Origin: Gammaproteobacteria bacterium
GTDB taxonomy: Bacteria; Pseudomonadota; Gammaproteobacteria; SZUA-152
Reading direction: 5' to 3'
NCBI GenBank assembly: GCA_030613605.1
Contig: JAUWLO010000150.1
Span: forward strand, 1-5,133
Length of the DNA stretch: 5,133 nucleotides
Part shown: one piece after another, positions 1 to 5,133 of the stretch
Layout: each line of letters opens with the position of its first letter
How positions within the stretch are numbered: the first letter of the stretch is position 1
Translations under genes and position numbers: made by a program
The notes under the pieces: model-generated
What the model was told of the DNA's origin: nothing
Seen by the model: the letters and a program-made list of their open reading frames with translations, nothing else
The model's database searches: none

Positions 1-88
1 CGGACATAATAACCGTCAAGGCCTCAAAATCCTGTTTGGCTGTTTTTTTCTTAGGCATCTCTTTGCTATTCGCCCTGGTTTCAGACAT
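1..88 (-). CDS. Unrecognised protein, N-terminal part only, third gene of the resB-ccsA operon
   Basis: An open frame begins with ATG at 88-86 and stays open to the left edge, giving 29 complete codons. The ATG shares base 88 with the TAA stop of ccsA (TAATG arrangement), the usual sign of translational coupling, and this is the main reason for calling a gene. The visible N-terminus is hydrophilic and rich in lysine (a KKK run at residues 13-15) and shows no signal peptide or membrane segment. This argues against a standard secreted ResA/CcsX thioredoxin, which would begin with a hydrophobic segment. A second in-frame ATG at codon 11 is a possible alternative start. The product cannot be identified from this fragment. 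Confidence 0.6.
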   Translation of the reverse strand, partial: MSETRANSKEMPKKKTAKQDFEALTVIMS

Positions 89-936
89 TAGACCATCCCC
101 TTATGAGCAGAAGGGCTCAGGTATGGCATGCCAAAATAGGTGCTAAATGCCATGGCAAAAATGCCAATAATAATCGCGCCACTCACCCAGGCTGGCACCT
201 TGTAGCTCAGGCGAACATGCAAACCTATCGCGAGGAATAACCAGGTCAGAAAGGCCGAGGTTTCCAGTGCATCCCAGGCCCAGTAACGCCCCCAGGCGTC
301 CTGCGCCCACACCCCACCGGCAATCAACATGAGGCTATCAAACACCAGTGCCAGCATCATCAAACGCCAGGCCAGCTTGTCGATAATCATGTTGGATGGC
401 ATGGCCCGAAACCAGGTTTTACCTCGTTGGGTGGTGCGCAAGATCATCACCCCACCCAGCCCAACTCCTGCCAGTAACAACGCCAGAAACATTTTACCCA
501 ATCCCACGTGCACCCATTTCCAGGAATTGTAATAAGTAGCAGGGAAGTGACTAATGCCCGGTTCCAGCGCTAATACCCAGGTGCCGAGAATCCACATCAC
601 CGGCAGCACAATCACCGCGCTGGGTCGCAGTCCGGGTAACCGCCAGTACAGGGCAGCAAAAACCAGGCCCAGACTCCACATCTGGCTCATGAGTAACTCA
701 AACAGGCTAATCCAGGGACCATGACCAATGCGAATCCAACGGGCAATAATGGCGGCGGAAAGTAACAACACACCAAACACGATAAAACCCAGCACCAGTT
801 TCTCGTGTTTCTTATTGACCACCAGCGGACTATTTTGGGAACGTGGGGAAACCCCCCACATGGCGGCCAGAGTGGCAATAAAATAAGAGCCCAGACCCGC
901 CCATAACCATGGTTGTTCTGCAACGATACTATTCAT
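88..936 (-). CDS. ccsA: Cytochrome c biogenesis protein CcsA/ResC, WWD-domain heme exporter subunit (System II)
   Basis: Integral membrane subunit of the System II cytochrome c synthase. With ResB it moves heme to the periplasmic face and presents it for ligation to CXXCH apocytochromes. The 282-residue protein has about eight hydrophobic segments (near 10-28, 47-66, 74-97, 107-123, 141-166, 188-210, 224-241, 250-267). The diagnostic WWD motif lies at 210-222 (W210, W215, G216, Y218, W219, W221, D222) in the loop between segments six and seven. Candidate heme-ligand histidines are H143 before the motif, H240 after it, and H278 near the C-terminus; matching them to the family's conserved histidines is inference. 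The family's usual DPKE after the motif reads DALE here. An in-frame TGA lies just upstream of the ATG, so this is the first possible ATG start. A weak GAGA-type ribosome site precedes it. The gene follows resB by 23 bases and overlaps the next gene by one base. Confidence 0.93.
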   Translation of the reverse strand: MNSIVAEQPWLWAGLGSYFIATLAAMWGVSPRSQNSPLVVNKKHEKLVLGFIVFGVLLLSAAIIARWIRIGHGPWISLFELLMSQMWSLGLVFAALYWRLPGLRPSAVIVLPVMWILGTWVLALEPGISHFPATYYNSWKWVHVGLGKMFLALLLAGVGLGGVMILRTTQRGKTWFRAMPSNMIIDKLAWRLMMLALVFDSLMLIAGGVWAQDAWGRYWAWDALETSAFLTWLFLAIGLHVRLSYKVPAWVSGAIIIGIFAMAFSTYFGMPYLSPSAHKGMV

Positions 937-959
937 ACAACTGTCTCATAACACTAATC

Positions 960-1991
960 TCATACACCTGTCTTTTTACTTACGACCTGCTCAGCACTCT
1001 CATCAACATCCACTTCGTCCTCATCCATCCAGGGTTGAAGATTCAATTTGACCCAGAAGAAATGGCTCAATCCAAACACCCCTGCCACCGTCACAAAAAA
1101 TAACCACTGGATGGTGGGGTCATAAAACACCCGGTAGCCCATCCAGGTAGTGAGATCATCATAGCGTAATACACCATGCTCCAGACGTGTTTGCTCACCC
1201 AGCTTGAGCTCTATCCGTTGGTCTTCGCTGGTCACGATCAACACAGCGGTGGCATTGCGACCATCCAGCACCCAGTCTTCTTCCATGGTTAAACCCGTAT
1301 CCAGTTGTAACCAGAATTTGATTTCTTCATTGGTGCCCGGTGGCGTCCAGCGATTATCCTGCTTGTAATCATACAGAGGATAAGCGGGCATATTAATACG
1401 GCCTGTAATGGGCTGCCCCTGATCGGGCATCCAGGTCAAAATGGGCGAAAAACCCTTATTAAATGTAGTGTAAAAACGATAGCGCTCTATCACCAGGGGC
1501 CGGTCATCCCCCACATCCTGCGACACCAGCCGACCCGCTGTATCCGGCACAAAAACCTCATTATGGGTCAGGCCTCGCCTGAGGCCTACGGCATAATCGA
1601 CCGTATAACGTCCCTGAGTAAAGGCCACCTTATCCAGGTTACCCGAGTGCCACGGTCCCTTACGCACTTCCAGCATCAAATTCTGATGAAACTCCTGACC
1701 CAGGGCAAGTTCCATATGGGCATCAAGATGCGTCAGCCGCCCCACGCCTGCCAACACCACGGTAGTAAAGAGACAAATGTGAAATATAAGCAACCCAGGC
1801 TGACGATTAATGCGAGGGTTTGTCAAAATAGCCGCCGCAAGGTTTATGGCCAACAAGGCCAATGGCACGATCAATACCCAAACCGATATATCAACAGGGT
1901 TGCCATAACTCAGACCGGCACCAATACCCAGCAAGATCATCCCAGCCAGGGTGAATTTTAACGACGATAAACGGCTTAACCACGAAAACAT
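960..1991 (-). CDS. resB: ResB/Ccs1-family cytochrome c biogenesis protein (System II)
   Basis: Partner of CcsA in the System II heme-ligation complex; it is thought to bind apocytochrome and help form the heme channel. The 343 residues show the family layout. Three membrane segments come first (about 13-30, 36-57, 67-86), then a large periplasmic domain (about 87-294), one more segment (about 296-314), and a short acidic cytoplasmic tail (323-334, mostly D and E). H71 in the third segment sits where the family has its membrane heme-ligand histidine. The stretch just before the last segment reads G-Y-R-V-F-Y-D-P (285-292), typical of ResB. Many ResB proteins have 450 residues or more, so this is a compact form with a reduced periplasmic domain. 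An in-frame TAA occurs upstream with no start codon between it and ATG 1991, so that ATG is the start. No good Shine-Dalgarno is visible; the nearest GGAG is about 15 bases away. It is the first gene of the operon with ccsA. Confidence 0.9.
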   Translation of the reverse strand: MFSWLSRLSSLKFTLAGMILLGIGAGLSYGNPVDISVWVLIVPLALLAINLAAAILTNPRINRQPGLLIFHICLFTTVVLAGVGRLTHLDAHMELALGQEFHQNLMLEVRKGPWHSGNLDKVAFTQGRYTVDYAVGLRRGLTHNEVFVPDTAGRLVSQDVGDDRPLVIERYRFYTTFNKGFSPILTWMPDQGQPITGRINMPAYPLYDYKQDNRWTPPGTNEEIKFWLQLDTGLTMEEDWVLDGRNATAVLIVTSEDQRIELKLGEQTRLEHGVLRYDDLTTWMGYRVFYDPTIQWLFFVTVAGVFGLSHFFWVKLNLQPWMDEDEVDVDESAEQVVSKKTGV

Positions 1992-2036
1992 AAGGGGATG
2001 CGTTGACTCCGATAATTAAAACTCAGCAAGGTTAGC

Positions 2037-2042
2037 AGTATA
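2037..2042 (-). promoter_or_regulatory. Possible -10 box for the resB-ccsA operon
   Basis: On the minus strand these bases read TATACT, one mismatch from TATAAT, and lie about 46 bases before the resB ATG. Transcription would start near 2030, giving a leader of roughly 38 bases. No convincing -35 box is found at 16-18 bases spacing (GTGTGG or similar), so an activator would be needed or the call is wrong. Confidence 0.3.
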
Positions 2043-2115
2043 CCGTGGTCAATCACTCACCACACGACCAACCCACAAATCTTATGCATCCATTCTTACT
2101 CTGATAAATCTGTGA

Positions 2116-2131
2116 CCGTTATTAATATCGG
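2116..2131. repeat. Imperfect 16-bp palindrome, possible operator
   Basis: The sequence CCGTTATTAATATCGG is an inverted repeat. Its centre TATTAATA is perfectly symmetric, and the outer CCG/CGG arms match apart from one mismatched pair. It lies about 70 bases upstream of the plus-strand promoter and about 75 bases upstream of the candidate resB -10. That position would suit a regulator acting on either gene, but no known operator consensus was recognised. Confidence 0.3.
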
Positions 2132-2186
2132 CGGTTAACGATCTTTCCACACCTGTTTCTCGTACGACAAATAAAACACACTAACT

Positions 2187-2216
2187 TTGCGGGCGATTTT
2201 TTCAAAATGCTATAGT
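2187..2216 (+). promoter_or_regulatory. Sigma-70-type promoter with extended -10 for the EamA gene
   Basis: The -10 box TATAGT (2211-2216) is preceded by TGC, giving the extended -10 form TGnTATAGT. A weak -35, TTGCGG at 2187-2192, lies 18 bases upstream. Transcription would begin near 2222-2224 and produce a leader of about 63 bases before the proposed start at 2286. The TTG that opens the longest reading frame falls inside the -35 box, upstream of the transcript, so it should not be the translation start. Confidence 0.55.
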
Positions 2217-2274
2217 GCCCCCTGCTGTCATTCTACAGGTGCAGACAACTACCAGGATCGCTCTATAACCACAC

Positions 2275-2278
2275 AGGA
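2275..2278 (+). promoter_or_regulatory. Shine-Dalgarno AGGA that decides the EamA start
   Basis: AGGA, in the context CACAGGAATTAAAT, ends seven bases before the ATT codon at 2286. That spacing is ideal for initiation. No ATG, GTG or TTG in the reading frame lies at a usable distance, so the site points to ATT (or the next ATT at 2289) as initiator. Confidence 0.5.
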
Positions 2279-2285
2279 ATTAAAT

Positions 2286-3191
2286 ATTATTTCCCAATTT
2301 CAGTCTCATTTACTCGGTGGTGTGGCCGCATTAACGTCGGCTTTTTTATGGGCATTGGCCGCCATTTTATTCAGACGTATAGGCGACAGTGTGTCGGCGA
2401 TGGGCATTAATCTGGCCAAGGGTATCGTTGCTCTAATTTGTCTTGGCGCCTTATTGATACCAGCTGATTTTTCCCAAATCAGTTCTGACAGTATGACGGC
2501 ACTGGCACTGAGCGGCCTGATCGGTATTTGCTTTGGAGACACCCTGTATTTTTTAACCCTGGTCAGACTAGGCACCAAAAAAACATTGTTGTTGGGTGCG
2601 CTTATTCCCGTTACCACCGCATTATTAGCGGTGATGTTTCTTGGCGAAAGAGTCGCATTAATCGCCTGGCTAGGAATCCTGATGACCATCACCGGGGTTA
2701 CCTATGTACTGTGGCAACGTGTACCTGAAAATGATAATCACGAAACAAAGCGCTCCGGGATTTTTTATGGGTTGTTATTTGTTGCAGCTAATGCACTGGG
2801 GATTATCGCAGCTAAAATTGGTGTCACCGATGTACCCGCACTGGAAGCAACCTTTATTCGCCAAATATTCGCCATTGCAGGTCTGACTTTCTGGGGATTA
2901 ATGCTGCGCGATTTGATGGGCTGGGTGAAACCGCTTAAAAATCCCCAGTTAATGAAAACATTACTGATTGCAGCCGTCATTGGTGCATTCCTGGGTACCT
3001 GGTTATCTATCGTCGCGCTGAAATATACCCATGCTGCTGTCGCGGCCACGCTCAATTCAACCAGCCCTCTGTTTATTCTACCTCTGGCAGTCCTCATGCT
3101 TAAGGAACGCATCAGTTCCCGCGAAATACTCGGGGCCTTTATTGCAGTCAGTGGCGTTGGTCTCTATTTCAGCACACTTAATATGGGTTAG
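2286..3191 (+). CDS. DMT-superfamily transporter with two EamA domains
   Basis: Inner-membrane protein of the drug/metabolite transporter superfamily; characterised members export amino acids or other small metabolites. Read from ATT 2286 it has 301 residues, the usual family length, with ten predicted membrane segments in two repeats. The first EamA repeat spans about 9-143 and the second about 158-296, joined by a polar loop at 145-157. Each repeat ends with the family's glutamate after its fourth segment (LGER, E121; LKER, E274). The frame stays open upstream to a TTG at 2187, but that codon lies within the promoter, and the added residues are cysteine-rich, hydrophilic and unlike the family. 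The first standard downstream option, GTG 2322, lacks a convincing ribosome site and would trim the first segment. ATT initiation is rare, so the exact start is uncertain although the family is clear. The gene stands between two transport or maturation operons with no obvious link to either, and its substrate is unknown. Confidence 0.85.
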   Translation: MISQFQSHLLGGVAALTSAFLWALAAILFRRIGDSVSAMGINLAKGIVALICLGALLIPADFSQISSDSMTALALSGLIGICFGDTLYFLTLVRLGTKKTLLLGALIPVTTALLAVMFLGERVALIAWLGILMTITGVTYVLWQRVPENDNHETKRSGIFYGLLFVAANALGIIAAKIGVTDVPALEATFIRQIFAIAGLTFWGLMLRDLMGWVKPLKNPQLMKTLLIAAVIGAFLGTWLSIVALKYTHAAVAATLNSTSPLFILPLAVLMLKERISSREILGAFIAVSGVGLYFSTLNMG

Positions 3192-3259
3192 TTGGGGTAT
3201 GATGTCGCTTCAGGCCTGAGCACAAAATAATAACAAACACACAAAATGGAGATGACGTG
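3192..3259 (+). promoter_or_regulatory. Gap before the ABC importer operon, with candidate -10 and a 10-bp palindrome
   Basis: This 68-base gap contains TATGAT at 3198-3203, one mismatch from the -10 consensus but without a good -35 box. It also contains a perfect palindrome TCAGGCCTGA at 3210-3219, just downstream of the likely transcription start, where an operator could act. The palindrome has no room for a loop and no T-run follows, so it is not a terminator. Read-through from the EamA gene is also possible. Confidence 0.3.
3248..3251 (+). promoter_or_regulatory. Shine-Dalgarno GGAG of the binding-protein gene
   Basis: GGAG ends eight bases before ATG 3260 and five bases before the in-frame GTG at 3257. 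The spacing favours ATG 3260 over the GTG that opens the longest frame. Confidence 0.65.
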
Positions 3260-4282
3260 ATGTTCAAAACAAATACCGTGCGATTAGCCTCATTAGTCCT
3301 GACACTATTCATAATGAGTCATTCGTTTGCCGCAGATCTGCTGGAAGTTCCTGTGGGTATTTCACCGGTCATGAGTTCTGCCGCCATGTTTATCGCCAAA
3401 GAAAAAGGTTACTTCCGAGAAGAAGGCCTGGATGTGATCATCAATCCTTTCAAGGCATCGGGCGCCAAAATGGTACCGTTTCTCGCTACTGGTCAGCTGT
3501 TTGTCGGCGGCGGTAATATTAATGCGGGCATGTACAACGCCATCGCGCAGGATATTCCCATCAGAATTGTCTCCGATAAAGGAACAGTAAGCCCGGGGCA
3601 CGGCTACCTCGCGCTAATTGTGCGCAAGGACCACGTAGACAGTGGGCGTTATAAAAGTTTTAAAGACCTTAAAGGTATGACCATGGCGGTAACAGCCAAA
3701 GGGGTATCGCAGGAAATTGTCACAGAGCTTTATCTGAAAAGTGTGGGGTTAACTTTAAAAGACATCAAATTGCGCAAGCTGGGATACTCGGATATGAATA
3801 TCGCTCTGGCCAACAAGTCCATTGATGCCACCGTGCAAATCGAACCTTTTGTTGCCGCAGCAGTGAAAAATGATTTTGCTGTGCGGGTCGCGGGTGATGA
3901 TGAGGTATACCCCAATCAACAAAGTGCGGCTATTTTTTATTCGCCAATATTCATGAATAAATACCCTAAACAGGCACAGGGGTTTATGAATGCCTATGTA
4001 CGTGCCCTGCGTGATTACAACGATGCATTTGAAAAGGGAATCCGCAAGGAAGACATTATTAACATCCTAACCAAAAACACCAAGATCAAGGATGCTGGCA
4101 TCTACCAACTGGTAGTACCTGTAGGACTAAGTCCGAATGGTCTGGTTAATGTGCAAAGCCTGAAAAACGACGCCGCATGGTATTTGCAGCGAGGCTATCT
4201 GAAGAAACCCGCGAACATGGATGCCATTGTGGATCTTAGTTACGCTAAAAAAGCAGCTAAAAAACTCGGCCCCTACCGTTAA
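3260..4282 (+). CDS. Periplasmic substrate-binding protein of an ABC importer, SsuA/TauA/THI5-like (NMT1 family)
   Basis: Binding component that captures a small solute in the periplasm for the ATPase and permease encoded downstream. From ATG 3260 it has 340 residues. A Sec signal peptide covers residues 1-24: basic start, hydrophobic core at about 9-19, and probable cleavage after S-F-A at 22-24. There is no lipobox cysteine, so the mature protein should be soluble. Family landmarks follow in order: the FIAKEKGYFREEGLDV stretch (44-59), the first lobe ending near 108, the opening of the second lobe at LKGMTMAV (137-144), the A-N-K-S-I-D-A segment (184-190) with E195-P196, and the C-terminal IVDLSYAKKA region (323-332). 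The family includes binding proteins for sulfonates, taurine, nitrate, and thiamine pyrimidine precursors. The CCCFC motif of yeast THI5 is absent, and nothing visible fixes the ligand. An in-frame GTG one codon upstream is a less likely start. Confidence 0.9.
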   Translation: MFKTNTVRLASLVLTLFIMSHSFAADLLEVPVGISPVMSSAAMFIAKEKGYFREEGLDVIINPFKASGAKMVPFLATGQLFVGGGNINAGMYNAIAQDIPIRIVSDKGTVSPGHGYLALIVRKDHVDSGRYKSFKDLKGMTMAVTAKGVSQEIVTELYLKSVGLTLKDIKLRKLGYSDMNIALANKSIDATVQIEPFVAAAVKNDFAVRVAGDDEVYPNQQSAAIFYSPIFMNKYPKQAQGFMNAYVRALRDYNDAFEKGIRKEDIINILTKNTKIKDAGIYQLVVPVGLSPNGLVNVQSLKNDAAWYLQRGYLKKPANMDAIVDLSYAKKAAKKLGPYR

Positions 4283-4299
4283 ACCTTTCAGCACTCAAC

Positions 4300-5094
4300 A
4301 TGCAAATCAGCGTCAGGCAACTCTGCAAAACTTTTCGCGACAAAGACCGGGAAACCGTTGCCTACCAAAATCTGACTTTTGACGTTAAACCAGGAGAGTT
4401 TTTTTGCATCCTTGGCCCCAGCGGTTGCGGCAAAACTACTTTGCTGCGCACCATGGCCGGGTTAGAGACAGCCACCAGTGGCGAGTTGCAAATTACCTCT
4501 GACTCAAACCAGGCAGCTGATATTGCCATGGTGTTTCAGGAACATGGACTGTTCCCATGGATGAGCCTTCGCAATAACATCCGTTTTTTACTGGAAAACA
4601 ATCCGCAGCTAACGGAACGCACCCTCGCCACCATTTGTGACGGTTACCTGAAAAAGGTCGGTCTTAGTCAGTTCGCTAACCATTTTCCTCATCAGGCATC
4701 TGGTGGCATGCGCCAAAGAGTCAGCATTGCTCGTGCGTTTGCGAACGAACCCAACATCCTGTTAATGGATGAACCTTTTGTCTTTCTCGATTTTCAAACG
4801 CGCCTGGCTTTACAGCAATTATTGCTGACCATCTGGAATGAGACCAAAAAAACTGTCGTGTTTGTGACACACGATATCGAAGAAGCCGTGTTATTGGCTG
4901 ACCGAATCATGGTCATGAGCTCCCACCCGGGGAAAATCAAAACCTTTGTGGATATCGACTTACCAAGGCCTCGCGATGCGTTAACGGTACGAAAACAACC
5001 TGAATACCACGAACATGTTGATAAACTCCTGGCGTTACTACAGGAAGAACCACACTACCTTGATGACCAACTAGCAATGAGTAATTTAACGTGA
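4300..5094 (+). CDS. ABC importer ATPase, SsuB/TauB/NrtD-like
   Basis: Cytoplasmic ATPase that powers uptake of the solute bound by the preceding gene's product. The 264 residues carry all the nucleotide-binding elements: Walker A GPSGCGKTT (39-47), Q-loop Q80 in VFQEHGLFPW, the signature ASGGMRQR (133-140) in the variant form common in the nitrate/sulfonate/taurine class, Walker B ILLMDE (153-158), and the switch histidine H191 in VTHDIEEA. The D-loop keeps its aspartate (D164), but the segment reads EPFVFLDFQTR where the class usually has EPFGALD followed by a polar stretch. Two bulky aromatic residues there are unusual, though catalysis should not be lost. The gene starts 17 bases after the binding-protein stop with no strong Shine-Dalgarno, which suggests coupling to upstream translation. 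Its stop overlaps the permease start by four bases. Family and intactness are clear; the transported substrate is not. Confidence 0.94.
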   Translation: MQISVRQLCKTFRDKDRETVAYQNLTFDVKPGEFFCILGPSGCGKTTLLRTMAGLETATSGELQITSDSNQAADIAMVFQEHGLFPWMSLRNNIRFLLENNPQLTERTLATICDGYLKKVGLSQFANHFPHQASGGMRQRVSIARAFANEPNILLMDEPFVFLDFQTRLALQQLLLTIWNETKKTVVFVTHDIEEAVLLADRIMVMSSHPGKIKTFVDIDLPRPRDALTVRKQPEYHEHVDKLLALLQEEPHYLDDQLAMSNLT

Positions 5095-5133
5095 AGGGAA
5101 AACGGTTCTGGATGTGGCTATCGCCCCTGGCTG
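5091..5133 (+). CDS. ABC importer permease, N-terminal fragment (SsuC/TauC-like, inferred)
   Basis: A GTG at 5091 overlaps the TGA stop of the ATPase gene (GTGA) and opens a frame that runs to the right edge, 14 complete codons. The visible residues are a short basic stretch (K2, K4, R5) followed by a hydrophobic, tryptophan-containing run ending L-S-P-L-A, as expected where the first membrane segment of such a permease begins. Position after the binding protein and ATPase is the main support for the function. An in-frame ATG at 5112, preceded by AAGGGA about 12 bases away, is an alternative start. Confidence 0.7.
   Translation, partial: MKGKRFWMWLSPLA

Larger units (their letters stand above)
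1992..2285. other. Divergent intergenic region between resB and the EamA gene
   Basis: About 294 bases separate the two oppositely directed genes. The region holds the control signals of both: a possible minus-strand -10 at 2037-2042, a palindrome at 2116-2131, and a plus-strand extended -10 promoter at 2187-2216 followed by a leader of about 63 bases. No tRNA, small ORF with a ribosome site, terminator hairpin or insertion-sequence end was recognised in it. Confidence 0.7.

Noticed and set aside
1..88. Possible exodeoxyribonuclease VII small subunit (XseB) from the lysine-rich start followed by DFE
   Set aside because: The spacing of the following residues does not fit the FE-L-LE-IV pattern, and only 29 residues are visible, so the resemblance is too weak to name.
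1563..1961. 132-codon plus-strand open frame inside resB
   Set aside because: It is antisense to a clear ResB gene, its product has no recognisable domain, and no ribosome site or promoter supports it.
2187..2285. N-terminal extension of the EamA protein from TTG 2187
   Set aside because: It overlaps a promoter, contains three cysteines and polar residues unlike the family, and has no ribosome site suited to the TTG.
2306..2692. 128-codon minus-strand open frame opposite the EamA gene
   Set aside because: Its composition is that of an antisense shadow of a membrane-protein gene, and the plus-strand frame is clearly the real gene.
3207..3222. Possible terminator after the EamA gene around the TCAGGCCTGA palindrome
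   Set aside because: The arms meet with no loop, the stem is short and no T-run follows.
3194..3235. Partial likeness to the 5' part of a TPP riboswitch (GGGGT followed later by CCTGAG), tempting because the next gene is THI5-like
   Set aside because: The rest of the conserved core is missing, CTGAGA is not exact, and only 68 bases separate the two genes, which is too short for the full aptamer plus a ribosome site.
3362..3601. 79-codon minus-strand open frame within the binding-protein gene
   Set aside because: It lies opposite a well-supported coding sequence and has no family resemblance or translation signals.

Overview
The window carries two divergent gene groups around a gap of about 294 bases. 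Codon use of middling GC content, the protein families and the Gram-negative type of periplasmic signal peptide suggest a proteobacterium, most likely a gammaproteobacterium. That placement is an inference from style, not from a marker gene.

Left half (minus strand, read from about 1991 down to 1): resB, then ccsA/resC, then the start of an unrecognised gene that runs off the left edge. ResB and CcsA form the heme export and heme-to-apocytochrome ligation complex of System II cytochrome c maturation in the cytoplasmic membrane. The genes are tightly packed: 23 bases separate resB from ccsA, and the ccsA stop codon shares one base with the next ATG. They are probably co-transcribed. Both proteins show the expected landmarks: the tryptophan-rich WWD motif and candidate heme-ligand histidines in CcsA, and the three-plus-one membrane layout with a terminal YDP motif in ResB. 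This ResB is short for its family.

Right half (plus strand, 2187 to the right edge): a promoter of the extended -10 type at about 2187-2216 leads into a DMT/EamA-family exporter. Its start codon appears to be a non-standard ATT at 2286. After a 68-base gap come three genes of an ABC importer of the nitrate/sulfonate/taurine/thiamine-precursor class: a periplasmic SsuA/THI5-like binding protein, an SsuB/TauB-like ATPase, and the first codons of the permease, which overlaps the ATPase stop by four bases (GTGA). The substrate cannot be named from sequence alone.

No mobile element, RNA gene, CRISPR array or defence module was found. Overall this is ordinary core-type genome content. The points most worth a second look are the apparent ATT start of the EamA gene, the compact System II ResB, departures from consensus in the CcsA WWD motif and the ATPase D-loop, and the palindromes in the two intergenic gaps.
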